Shown here in pieces: positions 9,768 through 17,990 of a stretch of 64,000 nucleotides of DNA. A model generated the notes under the pieces. It was not told the origin of the DNA. It did not search any database and saw only the letters and a program-made list of their open reading frames with translations. This DNA comes from Kitasatospora paranensis (lineage in GTDB: Bacteria > Actinomycetota > Actinomycetes > Streptomycetales > Streptomycetaceae): positions 7,564,001 through 7,628,000 of the forward strand of contig NZ_BAABKV010000001.1 in the NCBI RefSeq assembly GCF_039544005.1, read 5' to 3'. Both the position numbers and the translations under genes were made by a program. The stretch's first letter is position 1; the number at the start of each line of letters is the position of its first letter.

Positions 9768-12242
9768 TCAGCCGATCGTCCAGTGCTGGAGCGCGGAGCC
9801 GGTGTCGGGCTGCTGGGTGACCAGGGCTCCGTCGGAGGCCGAGGCGGTGGTGAGCAGCAGCCCGCTGCTCTTCGAGGTGATGGTGTAGCCGCCGGTGACG
9901 GCGGTGACCACCCAGTGCTGGTTGGTGCCGCCCGTGCAGGCCCACTGGATGATCGCGGTGCCCGCCGTGGTGAAGCCGCCGTTGACGTCCATGCACAGAT
10001 TGGAGAGGCCGTTGACGATCTGGTAGCTGCCGTCCGCCTGCTGGGTGAAGACCCAGTTCTGGTTGGAGCCGCCGTTGGGCGTCCAGGTGATGAGCTGCTT
10101 GCCCTGGTCGGTGGAGTGGTCCGGGTCGTCGAGGGCCTTGCCCGACGCGGTCAGCGTGTGGGTGCCGCTGAGCGCGGGGTTGACCGCCCAGGTGAAGGTC
10201 GTCGAGCCGGTGGCGGTGCCGGAGGAGGCGGTGACGGTGACCGTCGAGGATCCGGCGGTGGTCGGCGTGCCGCTGATCAGGCCGGCGGCGCTGATGGCGA
10301 GGCCGGCCGGCAGGCCGGTGGCCGAGAAGGTGAGGGACTTGCCCGCCGAGTCGTTCGCGGCGAGCTGGAGCGAGACGGCGGTGTTGACCTTGCCGGACTG
10401 GTTGCCCGGGCCGGTGACGGTGACCGTCTCGGGCGCCGATCCGGTCGCGGTGAGGGTCAGGGTCTGCTCGCTCGCGCTGCGGGCGCCGCCGACGGCGTTG
10501 CCGCTGGTGTCCGTCCAGCTGCGGGTGGGCGTGGTCTCGGCGAGGCGGCCGGCGGTGGAGCTCAGGCCGAGCACCAGCCCGCTGTAGCGGTTGACCAGCT
10601 TGAAGGTGCCGGTCGCCGCCCCGGCGGTGGTGGTGCCGGGGATCACCCACCACTGCTGCCCGACCGTCGGGCCGTTCGCGGGCGCGGTGGTGGCGGTGGG
10701 CTGCGCTCCCCAGGCCCGGCCGGCGACGGCGGTGGAGGTCACCCCGAGCAGTTGGCCGGTCGAGGTGTTGGCGATCCGGTAGGAGCCGTCGCCGTTCGCC
10801 GCGAAGGTCCACGACTCCAGGGCGGAGCCGGTGGCGGCGGCGACCGAGGTGGTGGCGGAGCCGCCGGAGACCTGGGCGAGCACCCGCCCGTTGCCGCCGG
10901 CGATCCGGTACGCCCTGGACAGGTCGACCGGCGGCCCGGCCGGCGCGGTGGAGCCGACGGTGACGTCCACGTACTGGCCGGAGGCGCCGCCCGAGCAGCC
11001 GAAGGCGCAGTAGGAGCGGAAGGTCCTGCCGACGACGGTGGAGTTGGTGCGATTGGCGCCGTCGAGGAACCAGCGGTACCAGGAGGCCGTGTGGTAGCTG
11101 CCGGTGTCGCCCAGCAGGAACCACTTCTGGGTGGCCAGGTTGTCGGTGGCGTAGAACTGCTGCGGCGCGTTGCCGCTCTGGTCGACCGCCTGCGGCTCCC
11201 CGATGTAGAGGCCGAGGTAGGCGTTGTACGTGACGTCCATGACGAACATCGGCGAGGTCGCGGGCATCGTGCCGGCCGCGATCTGCTGGGCGGAGCTCCC
11301 GGTGTTGGCGGGGTTGTACTCCCCGGAGGCCGGGGTGTAGCCCGTGGTGTGGGTGGCGTCGACGGGCACCATGTTGCTCTCCCGGCCGCCGGTGCCGGGT
11401 TGCGACCACGAGCCGTCGTACCACTTCTGCCAGGAGCCGGGGGCCATCTTCGAGGCGATCGGCGCGCGCGCCGCGTGCTCGTAGAAGGCCGTCCAGCCAC
11501 CGGACTTGTCCACCACGCGCGAGCCGTAGAAGACGTAGAAGAAGCCGGAGGCGGTGTCGACGAACAGCCGCTGGTCGCCGTCGCCGTAGTAGTACGTCTG
11601 CTGGGGGAACTGCGCGGTGTCGCCGCGGGTGGTGCTGTACGGCGAGGTGATGACGTGGTCGCGGATCTTCCAGGTGCGGCCCTGGTCGGTGGAGACGGCG
11701 TAGTCGATGGCGTCGAAGTGCAGGCCGTCGCCGAAGGGCTGCGGGGTGAACTCGTTGTGCACCAGCCCGTACCAGTCACCGGTGTCCGGGTCGACCCAGA
11801 CCCCGGACAGGTCGCAGTAGTTCTTCTGCGCGTAGCCGGTGGAGCCGGTCGCGGCGGTGGCGGTGAGGCCGGTGGGGCTGTTGTTGCAGCGCCAGGTGGT
11901 GTCGTTGTTCCGGTCGTTCGCGTTGGCCGGGTCGACCGCGTTGCTGATCGTGCTGGAGCGGGTCGCCGTGTCGAAGTCCGTCCCGGTGAAGAAGTCCCAG
12001 TACCGGGGGTCGGTGCTGCCGTAGAGGGCGGCGGACTGCTGGAAGTAGAAGGTGCCGTCCTTGTCGGTGTAGACGGCGGCGGGGGTGTCGGTGGGGTGCG
12101 TGTACGTGACCGGGGACCCGACGCCGACCGTGTAGCCCGTGGTCGGCGGGGCCGCGGAGGCCGGGGATGCGACGGCACCGGACAGTGTCAGGACGCCGGC
12201 GGTGATCACCGCCGCCAGTGCTCTGCGGGGAGGGGAGAACAC
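9768..12242 (-). CDS. Large secreted protein with glycoside-hydrolase-like head and ricin lectin domains
   Basis: 824 residues from GTG 12242 with RBS GAAGGAG. A Sec signal peptide (SPPRRALAAVITAGVLTLSG, cut near ASPASA) precedes a head of about 380 residues rich in Trp, Asp and Gly, with propeller-like motifs such as STDQGRTWKIRD and GVWVDPDTGDWYG, resembling sialidase/GH43-type folds. Next come a ricin-like segment (about 430-570), a putative Ig (He_PIG) domain with GLPAGLAISAAGLISGTP near 660, and a C-terminal ricin B trefoil with NLCMDVNGG and QHWVV/QHWTIG. It probably binds and trims polysaccharide outside the cell. The catalytic residues were not identified, so the enzyme class is open. 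Confidence 0.78.
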   Translation of the reverse strand: MFSPPRRALAAVITAGVLTLSGAVASPASAAPPTTGYTVGVGSPVTYTHPTDTPAAVYTDKDGTFYFQQSAALYGSTDPRYWDFFTGTDFDTATRSSTISNAVDPANANDRNNDTTWRCNNSPTGLTATAATGSTGYAQKNYCDLSGVWVDPDTGDWYGLVHNEFTPQPFGDGLHFDAIDYAVSTDQGRTWKIRDHVITSPYSTTRGDTAQFPQQTYYYGDGDQRLFVDTASGFFYVFYGSRVVDKSGGWTAFYEHAARAPIASKMAPGSWQKWYDGSWSQPGTGGRESNMVPVDATHTTGYTPASGEYNPANTGSSAQQIAAGTMPATSPMFVMDVTYNAYLGLYIGEPQAVDQSGNAPQQFYATDNLATQKWFLLGDTGSYHTASWYRWFLDGANRTNSTVVGRTFRSYCAFGCSGGASGQYVDVTVGSTAPAGPPVDLSRAYRIAGGNGRVLAQVSGGSATTSVAAATGSALESWTFAANGDGSYRIANTSTGQLLGVTSTAVAGRAWGAQPTATTAPANGPTVGQQWWVIPGTTTAGAATGTFKLVNRYSGLVLGLSSTAGRLAETTPTRSWTDTSGNAVGGARSASEQTLTLTATGSAPETVTVTGPGNQSGKVNTAVSLQLAANDSAGKSLTFSATGLPAGLAISAAGLISGTPTTAGSSTVTVTASSGTATGSTTFTWAVNPALSGTHTLTASGKALDDPDHSTDQGKQLITWTPNGGSNQNWVFTQQADGSYQIVNGLSNLCMDVNGGFTTAGTAIIQWACTGGTNQHWVVTAVTGGYTITSKSSGLLLTTASASDGALVTQQPDTGSALQHWTIG

Positions 12243-12768
12243 GAGTGCTCCTTCTGTGGCGACGCACGGTGTGGGGGTGGGGGTGAAGCCGTGAGGGTGG
12301 AGCCGTGGGGTTGTGCCGGGCGGTCCGGACGGCCGCAGCCGCCGCGGGCGGGTGGCGCCGGGGGCGCGCCGACGGGACGGGCCTGGTGCGCGGCCCGGCC
12401 CGTCGGCGGTGGGGTGCCTCTCCGGTGAGCGCCCGCCGGGCGCGACTGTGTCTCCAGATGCTCGTTCGGTGGCTGCTTCGAGCAACTTCGAGCAAACCGT
12501 GACAGCAGTCGCCGGAGGAAGTCAAGGGGTGACACCGCCGCAGCCCGGATGGGAACGCGCCACGCCGTCAGGCCCGTTCGGCACAAAAGTCCAAGCCCGG
12601 GCGACAGCTGTCCATGGACGTTGCCGGTCGGTCTGCACGAGCCTCGGACAGACGCAGCAGCACCGCGGTCGCAGGTCGTCACATCCGCCCCCGGCCGGGC
12701 GGATCCAGCATCGGAGGCCCTCGATGTCCCCTCCGCACCCCCGCCGGGCCGGACGGCCCGGCGTTCCG
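12243..12768. other. Intergenic region upstream of the ricin-lectin gene
   Basis: 526 bp between two leftward genes with no convincing coding sequence. It holds the lectin-gene RBS, a GC-rich leader and a tandem 10-bp repeat at 12476-12495. The region beyond 12500 is less biased in composition and shows nothing I can name. Confidence 0.5.
12476..12495 (-). promoter_or_regulatory. Tandem 10-bp operator-like repeat
   Basis: CTTCGAGCAA is repeated twice head to tail with no gap, about 235 bp before the lectin start. Exact 10-bp tandem repeats in an upstream region suggest a regulator site on one helix face. The regulator is unknown. Confidence 0.4.
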
Positions 12769-13185
12769 CTACCGACGCTCCGCCCGTCCCTTCCGGGGGT
12801 GCCGGCGACGGCGCCGGAGCAGGGCCGGGGCCGCCGCGGCGGCGGCGATCACCGCCAGCACCAGCAGCCAGTTCCGCAGATAGGGGAGGGCCAGCACGGT
12901 CGGGTTGCCGTGGTCGTCGCCGGCCCGCAGGACGGCGGGGAGCGCGACGGCGGTGACCGACGCGGCGACGATCAGGCCGGTGCGGACGGGCGTGCTGCGG
13001 GCGAGCGCCGCCCCGGCCAGGCAGATCAGCGGGACGAACAGCCCGTCGTGCAGCAGCAGGCCGCCCACCGCCCACTCCAGCACACCGAACGGGTCGTCGA
13101 TGTACCGGTCCGTCAGCAGCCCGTAGAAGCCGTAGCCGGTGAGCGCCAGACCGGCGAGCACGAGCAGCGGTCGCAGCGTCCGCAT
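12769..13185 (-). CDS. Small membrane protein coupled to the molybdopterin oxidoreductase
   Basis: 138 residues from ATG 13185, whose A is also the last base of the upstream oxidoreductase stop (TGATG overlap), with GGAGG upstream, so translation is coupled. Four hydrophobic helices are visible: LLVLAGLALTGYGFYGLL, a middle pair (GVLEWAVGGLLLHDGLFVPL, then TGLIVAASVTAVALPAVL) and WLLVLAVIAAAAAAPALL, with an Arg-rich tail. The family is unknown to me. The tight coupling suggests a membrane partner of the oxidoreductase, perhaps an electron-transfer or assembly subunit, although no haem-binding His pair is obvious. Confidence 0.75.
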   Translation of the reverse strand: MRTLRPLLVLAGLALTGYGFYGLLTDRYIDDPFGVLEWAVGGLLLHDGLFVPLICLAGAALARSTPVRTGLIVAASVTAVALPAVLRAGDDHGNPTVLALPYLRNWLLVLAVIAAAAAAPALLRRRRRHPRKGRAERR

Positions 13186-14372
13186 CACCGCACCTCCATC
13201 CTGGACACCCACTTGGTCTGGAGCACACCGGGCCGGTTCGGCGCGATGATCCGGGCCGGGTAGCCGTGGTCAGGGTCCAGCACCTCGCCGTTGACCCGGA
13301 GGGCGAGCAGGGTCAGCGGGTCCCGGGCGTAGGAGGCGGGCATCTCCGTCACCCGGTACGGGCCGTCGGCTTCCAGAGAGGTGATCCGCAGGCCCGCGCC
13401 CGACGGGGCCCCGGCCAGGTCGAGCAGGTCGCGGACCCGGACGCCCGACCAGTGCGCGGAGGCGCTCCACCCCTCGACGCAGGCGATCGGCAACTCGGCG
13501 GTGACCTGCGGCAGTCGGGCCAGGTCCGCGAGGGACAGCCGCAGCGGGCGCGGCCCGTCCACCTGCAGCAGCCAGTCGGCCGGTGCCACCGTCGTGCCGG
13601 CCTGGGCGGCGGTGCGGTTGACCGGCAGCCCCTGCGGCCCGATGTCCGGGCGCCGCGGTGCGAACAGGTCGAGGGCGCGCAGCCAGGGCACGGTCTGCCC
13701 GGCCGTGGTGACGGTCACGGCCGCGACCGAGGCGGTGACCGCGGTCAGGAAGGCCCGCCGCTGGGCGAGGCCGGGCGCGACCCGCCGCCAGTGGGCCGCG
13801 ATCAGCGGGGCCTTGGCGGCGACGTGCAGCAGCAGGCCGCCGGTGGCGAGCCAGCCCAGCCAGAAGTGGGTCTGCCGGAACGGGAACGGCCAGGGGTACC
13901 ACTGGAGCGTGTTGAGCAGCCCGGTGAACACCTCCAGCAGCATCGCGGCCACCAGGACGGCGATGGCGAGTCGCTCCAGTGCGTGCAGCACACTGCGGGC
14001 CGGCGGCCACTCGAAGAGCTTCGGGTAGACCGTCCAGAGCTTCGCGCCGAGCAGCGGGATCGCCGCGATCCCGCTGATCACGTGCAGCCCCTGGGTGAAC
14101 CGGTAGCCGTTCACCGGCCGGCTCGGCAGCGCGCCGGCGAGCCAGGAGGGCGGCTGCTGGAGCAGATGGCTCAGCAGGCCGGTGAGGAAGCAGGTCAGCA
14201 GCGCCGCGCCGAGCCACCGGCCGAGGACGACGGCGGTGCGGGGCTCGTGCAGCACGGAGCCGAACGTGCCCGCGCGCAGCGGCCCGCGCCGGAGCGCCTC
14301 CGGCGGGGTGGGCAGCGGAATGTCGTAGGTGCGGCGCCGCGGGGGCGGGGTGTCTTCGTCCACGGCTCCCAT
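13185..14372 (-). CDS. Molybdopterin-dependent (sulfite-oxidase-like) oxidoreductase with cytochrome-b-like membrane domain
   Basis: 395 residues. The N-terminal half has four or five membrane helices with His residues placed as in b-type cytochromes (TGLLSHLLQQ, TQGLHVISG, LLLHVAAKAP). The C-terminal half is a molybdopterin-binding domain, with the Mo-ligand Cys in LPIACVEGWSASAHWSGV and the family's end motif in NRPGVLQTKWVSRMEV. It is expected to oxidise a substrate at the membrane surface and pass electrons to the quinone pool through the haem part. The substrate is unknown. The start ATG 14372 follows AGGCGG. It heads a two-gene unit with the 138-residue membrane protein. Confidence 0.85.
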   Translation of the reverse strand: MGAVDEDTPPPRRRTYDIPLPTPPEALRRGPLRAGTFGSVLHEPRTAVVLGRWLGAALLTCFLTGLLSHLLQQPPSWLAGALPSRPVNGYRFTQGLHVISGIAAIPLLGAKLWTVYPKLFEWPPARSVLHALERLAIAVLVAAMLLEVFTGLLNTLQWYPWPFPFRQTHFWLGWLATGGLLLHVAAKAPLIAAHWRRVAPGLAQRRAFLTAVTASVAAVTVTTAGQTVPWLRALDLFAPRRPDIGPQGLPVNRTAAQAGTTVAPADWLLQVDGPRPLRLSLADLARLPQVTAELPIACVEGWSASAHWSGVRVRDLLDLAGAPSGAGLRITSLEADGPYRVTEMPASYARDPLTLLALRVNGEVLDPDHGYPARIIAPNRPGVLQTKWVSRMEVR

Positions 14373-14410
14373 CAGACCGCCTGCGGACCGTCCGGAGGCG
14401 GTGCGACGTG

Positions 14411-14430
14411 CTTACGGAAGTCCTACGGCG
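14411..14430 (+). promoter_or_regulatory. Copy of dispersed TACGG/TACGG motif
   Basis: CTTACGGAAGTCCTACGGCG lies in the divergent region between the molybdopterin oxidoreductase and the pseudokinase. It differs by one base from the two perfect copies at 23266 and 23315. Confidence 0.55.
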
Positions 14431-14583
14431 CCCGCCGCCCGCCGCGCCGGGGCGCCCCGGCGCCTGCACTCCGGGGACCGGTGCGTGCCGCCTCCGCCGG
14501 TGCGGATAGGTTTCTGACCGATCATCCGATCGAGCGACCGGCCGGAGGGCCGTGCTCGGCACGCTGACGGAGAGGGGCAGACC

Positions 14584-16362
14584 GTGGAGGGTCAGGTGCT
14601 CGGCGGGCGCTACGAGATGGGGGAGCGGCTTGGCGCACCCGGTCGCCGCGCGGTGTGGACGGCGTACGACCGGCAGGACGGGCGGACGGTGGCCGTCCAG
14701 GTCCTGGTCGGGGCGGTGCCCGCGCCCGAGGAGCTCGACCGGGCGGCGGAGCGGGTCCGGGCCGCCGCCGAAGGCGTCGACGACACCCATCTGGTGGTCG
14801 TCCGCGACCTCGGCCCGGTCGACGGCGGTCTGTTCCTGGTGACCGACCACGTCGCCGGGCGCGGTCTGGACGAAGTCCTGGCCGCCGAGGGCACCCCGGC
14901 GCCGGCCCTCGCCGTGGACCGGGCGCGGCAGGTCTGCGCCGGGCTGGCCGCCGCGCAGGCCGCCGGCCTGGTGCACGGCGACCTGAAGCCCGCGAACCTG
15001 CTGGTCACCGCCGACGGCACGGTGAAGCTCCTGGGTCTCGGTGTCGCCGGCCTGCGTCCTGCCCCCGGGCAGGACGGCGCGGGCGGCGGGGACACCGCGC
15101 TCGGCAGTGTGCCGTGGATGGCGCCCGAGCTGGTCCGCGGCGGCGAGCCGGCCGACCACCGCAGCGACCTCTACGCGGTCGGCTGCCTGCTCTACCAACT
15201 CCTCACCGGCACCACCCCGTTCGGCCATCGCGAGGTGACCCTCCAGTTCGGGGCGCACTTGCGGGAGACCCCGGTGCCGCCGAGCCGGCACCGGCCCGGG
15301 CTGCCCGCGGGCCTGGACACGCTGGTGCTGGGCCTGCTGGCGAAGGACCCGGCGGAGCGGCCGCAGAGCGCGGCAGAGGTCGCCGCGCAGCTCGGCGGGC
15401 TGGCCGCGGAGGCCGCCGCCGTCGCAGGGCCGGGCGCCGGCGGATTCCCGACCGGGGCCGCCGTGGTCGCGGTGGCCCCGGCAGCCCCGGTGGCGATCGA
15501 GCCGGTCGCGATCTGGTCCGCCGCGGACCTCGTCGGCAGCCACCCGGAGGAGCGTCGCCCCGGCCGGCGACGGGCCGCGCTGGTCGCCGGGGCCACCGCG
15601 CTCGCGGTGGCGCTGGTGGCCGGTGTGGTCTGGGCCGCCGCCGGCCGGCCCGCCGGGACGGTCGGGGCCGCCGGCCCGGCGGCCGCCACCGGTGCCGCCC
15701 CGGCGGGCGCCGCCGACCCGGGCACGGACCCGGCGGACGCCGGCCTGACGTCGGGTTCGGCCTCCGCCGCCCAGGCCGGGAGCGGCACACCCGGCGGCAG
15801 CGCCTCGGCGGCGGCGTCCGGCTCCGCGACGGCTCCGGGGGCGAGCACCGCACCGGCGGCCACCACCGGTCCGCAGCCCGCGCCCGGCGTCACCACCGCG
15901 CCGGGCGCCACCACCCCGGCCGGCGCGCCCGGCACCGCGCCCGCCAAGCCGCCGGCCTCGCCCGCGACAGGGGCCGCGGCGTACGGGTGCACCGGCGGCC
16001 TGATCGACAGCTACCCGGTCGCCACCGGCACCGGCATCGTCCTCGGCTACTACTACCTCTTCTTCGACCGCACCAACGGCACCAACTGCGCGGCCACCAT
16101 CAAGACCTCGAACAGCGGCTACGGCACGGCCTCCGCCGTCTCGGCCTCGATCAGCCGGTGCACCCAGACGGCGCCCGCCGCGTCCTGCACCAAGGTGGCC
16201 GGGACGACCGCCACCGACTCGGGCAGCTACAAGATGTACGCCGGGCCCGTCAAGGTCGGCGCGGTGGCGGTCTGCATCACCGGCTACGGCAGCATCACCT
16301 GGGGCGGGATGACCGCCACCACCGCGAAGGCCCTCGGCAACCGGGCCGTCCACTGCGCCTGA
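14584..16362 (+). CDS. Transmembrane Ser/Thr pseudokinase with extracellular domain
   Basis: 592 residues from GTG 14584 behind AGAGGGGC. Residues 8-270 have the protein-kinase fold, but key positions are lost. The Gly loop is GAPGRR, the ATP-anchoring Lys is Gln39 (TVAVQVL), HRD is HGD (131-133, the Asp kept), and DFG is LGL (150-152), so the Mg-binding Asp is missing. APE (180-182) and the helix-F Asp remain. One transmembrane helix (about 331-353) leads to an Ala/Pro/Thr/Gly linker and a Cys-containing extracellular domain (about 465-592). It is probably a sensor or scaffold, not an active kinase. A terminator hairpin follows it. Confidence 0.85.
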   Translation: MEGQVLGGRYEMGERLGAPGRRAVWTAYDRQDGRTVAVQVLVGAVPAPEELDRAAERVRAAAEGVDDTHLVVVRDLGPVDGGLFLVTDHVAGRGLDEVLAAEGTPAPALAVDRARQVCAGLAAAQAAGLVHGDLKPANLLVTADGTVKLLGLGVAGLRPAPGQDGAGGGDTALGSVPWMAPELVRGGEPADHRSDLYAVGCLLYQLLTGTTPFGHREVTLQFGAHLRETPVPPSRHRPGLPAGLDTLVLGLLAKDPAERPQSAAEVAAQLGGLAAEAAAVAGPGAGGFPTGAAVVAVAPAAPVAIEPVAIWSAADLVGSHPEERRPGRRRAALVAGATALAVALVAGVVWAAAGRPAGTVGAAGPAAATGAAPAGAADPGTDPADAGLTSGSASAAQAGSGTPGGSASAAASGSATAPGASTAPAATTGPQPAPGVTTAPGATTPAGAPGTAPAKPPASPATGAAAYGCTGGLIDSYPVATGTGIVLGYYYLFFDRTNGTNCAATIKTSNSGYGTASAVSASISRCTQTAPAASCTKVAGTTATDSGSYKMYAGPVKVGAVAVCITGYGSITWGGMTATTAKALGNRAVHCA

Positions 16363-16375
16363 CCGGCCGTCCGAT

Positions 16376-16406
16376 CAGCCCGGCCCGCGGACGGCGGGCC
16401 GGGCTG
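16376..16406 (+). terminator. Pseudokinase terminator hairpin
   Basis: A perfect 13-bp stem (16376-16388 with 16394-16406) has a 5-nt GGACG loop. It begins 14 nt after the stop and abuts the tandem motif array. Confidence 0.75.
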
Positions 16407-16486
16407 CTCACGGAGGCCGTACGCCGTACGGACGCCGTACGCCGCACGGAGGTCGTACGCGTGCGCCTTACGGAATTCGTACGCCG
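16407..16486 (+). repeat. Four tandem copies of the 20-bp TACGG motif
   Basis: Copies start at 16407 (CTCACGGAGGCCGTACGCCG), 16425 (CGTACGGACGCCGTACGCCG), 16443 (CGCACGGAGGTCGTACGCGT) and 16467 (CTTACGGAATTCGTACGCCG), at spacings of 18, 18 and 24 bp; neighbouring copies share 2 bp. They fill the gap between the pseudokinase terminator and the mannosyltransferase start. Confidence 0.6.
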
Positions 16487-16525
16487 CCACGGCGTGGCGG
16501 CCGTGGGGCGGCCCGCGGTGGCAGG

Positions 16526-17942
16526 GTGGCGGGCGTGCCCAGATCCGTCGCCCCGCCCGCTCCCGCCGCCCGGCCTGCCGCCGGTCCCGTCCGCGGGCTT
16601 CCCGCCGCCGGTGCCTTCGCCGCCCTTGTCGCCCTGGTGGCCGCCCTCGCCGGCACCGTCACCGGCGGCGGCACCCTCGGCGACCCGCGCCCGCTGTACG
16701 GCTGGTACCTCACCGACCTGGTGCTGTTCGCGCTCGCGGTGGCGCTGCTGCGGCACGTTCCGGCGCGGCACCGGGCCGCCCTCGTGCTGGCCGGATCGGT
16801 GGCCGTCGCCGGCATCGGCCTGCTGGCGCCCCCGCGGACCAGCGACGACGCCTACCGCTACGTCTGGGACGGCCGGGTGCAGGCCGCCGGGATCTCGCCC
16901 TACCGCTACGCGCCCGACGACCCCGCGCTGGCCGGGCTGCGGGCCGGCTCGCCCGACCTTTTCCCGCCGGCCGGGCGCTGCGCCGGCTGGGACGAGCGCC
17001 GTACCGCCGCCGGCGCGTGCAGCAGGCTCAACCGGCCGGCCGTGCCCACCATCTACCCCCGGTCGCGCAGGGCTGGTTCCGCGGCCTGGCGGCCGTCGGC
17101 GGCGGCGTCCGGGCAGCCCAGGCGGGCGGCGCCCTGCTCGCCGTCGCGACCACCCTCCTGCTGCTCACCCGCCGGCGGCCGGCCCGCGCGGCGCTCTGGG
17201 GCTGGTTCCCCGGGATCACCGTCTGGGCGGTGAACGACGCGCACGTCGACACCCTCGGCGCGCTGCTGATGACGGCCGGGCTGCTGGTCGCCGCCGCCCG
17301 GCCCGCGACCGGACGGCGCCGCGCCGCCTCCGGCGCGCTGCTGGGCGCCGCCACCGCCGTCAAACTGCTGCCCGCGCTGGCGCTGCCCGGCGCCCTCTCC
17401 GGCGTGCTGGCCCGGCGCCCCCGGGCCCGCGACCTGACCCTGCCCGGTGCCGCCGTGGCCGTCTTCCTGCTGGTGTACCTGCCGTACGTCCTCGGCTCCG
17501 GCACCGCCGTGCTGGGCTACCTGCCGGGCTATCTGCACGAGGAGGGCTACGAGCGCGGCGAGGTCGCCCGCTTCGGGCTGCTGCGCCTGGTGCTGCCGGG
17601 CGCCGCCGCCCCGTTCGGCGCCGCGCTGCTGCTGCTCGCCGTCGTGCTCCATGTGCTGCGCCGGGGGATCCGGACCGGCCGTGGCGGGGCGCGCTGCTGG
17701 TCACCGGGACGGCGCTGCTGCTGGCCGCGCCCGGCTACCCCTGGTACGCGCTGCTGGTGGTGGCGCTGGTGGGGCTCGACGGCCGCTGGGAGTGGCTGGC
17801 CGTCCCGGCGGCCGGCCAGGCGCTCTACCTGCTCGGCGGCGCCCACCAGCGGGCGTGCTACGCGACCGCCGCGGCGGTGGTGCTGACCGGTCTGCTGTTC
17901 CGGCGACTGCTGGCCGACAGGGCCGCCCCGGAGGAGGGTTGA
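16526..17942 (+). CDS. GT87-like polytopic mannosyltransferase (two frameshifts)
   Basis: Repaired length about 472 residues from GTG 16526. Many membrane helices alternate with short loops (AFAALVALVAALAGTV, LFALAVALLRH, AVFLLVYLPYVLGSG and others). The extracytoplasmic loop TSDDAYRYVWDGRVQAAGIS carries the acidic motif of lipid-linked GT-C mannosyltransferases, and GYPWYALLVVAL follows near the end. Such enzymes move a hexose from polyprenyl-phosphate-mannose to a glycan or lipid. Two runs each lack a base: CCCCC 17056-17060 (TIYPPVAQGW) and GGGGG 17663-17667 (RRGDPDRPWRGALL). Convergent with ku. Confidence 0.8.
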
Positions 17943-17990
17943 CGGGGCGCCGGTGCGCCCCGGCCGCGCCCGGGGACCGGCCCGCCGGGC

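Noticed and set aside
9504..12428. 974-codon rightward open frame over the lectin gene
   Set aside because: It overlaps mtnP out of frame and its residues are Gly/Val/Arg filler. The leftward frame has a signal peptide and lectin motifs.
13270..16353. 1027-codon leftward frame across two divergent genes
   Set aside because: It crosses the divergent promoter region and opposes motif-bearing genes, so it is an artefact of composition.
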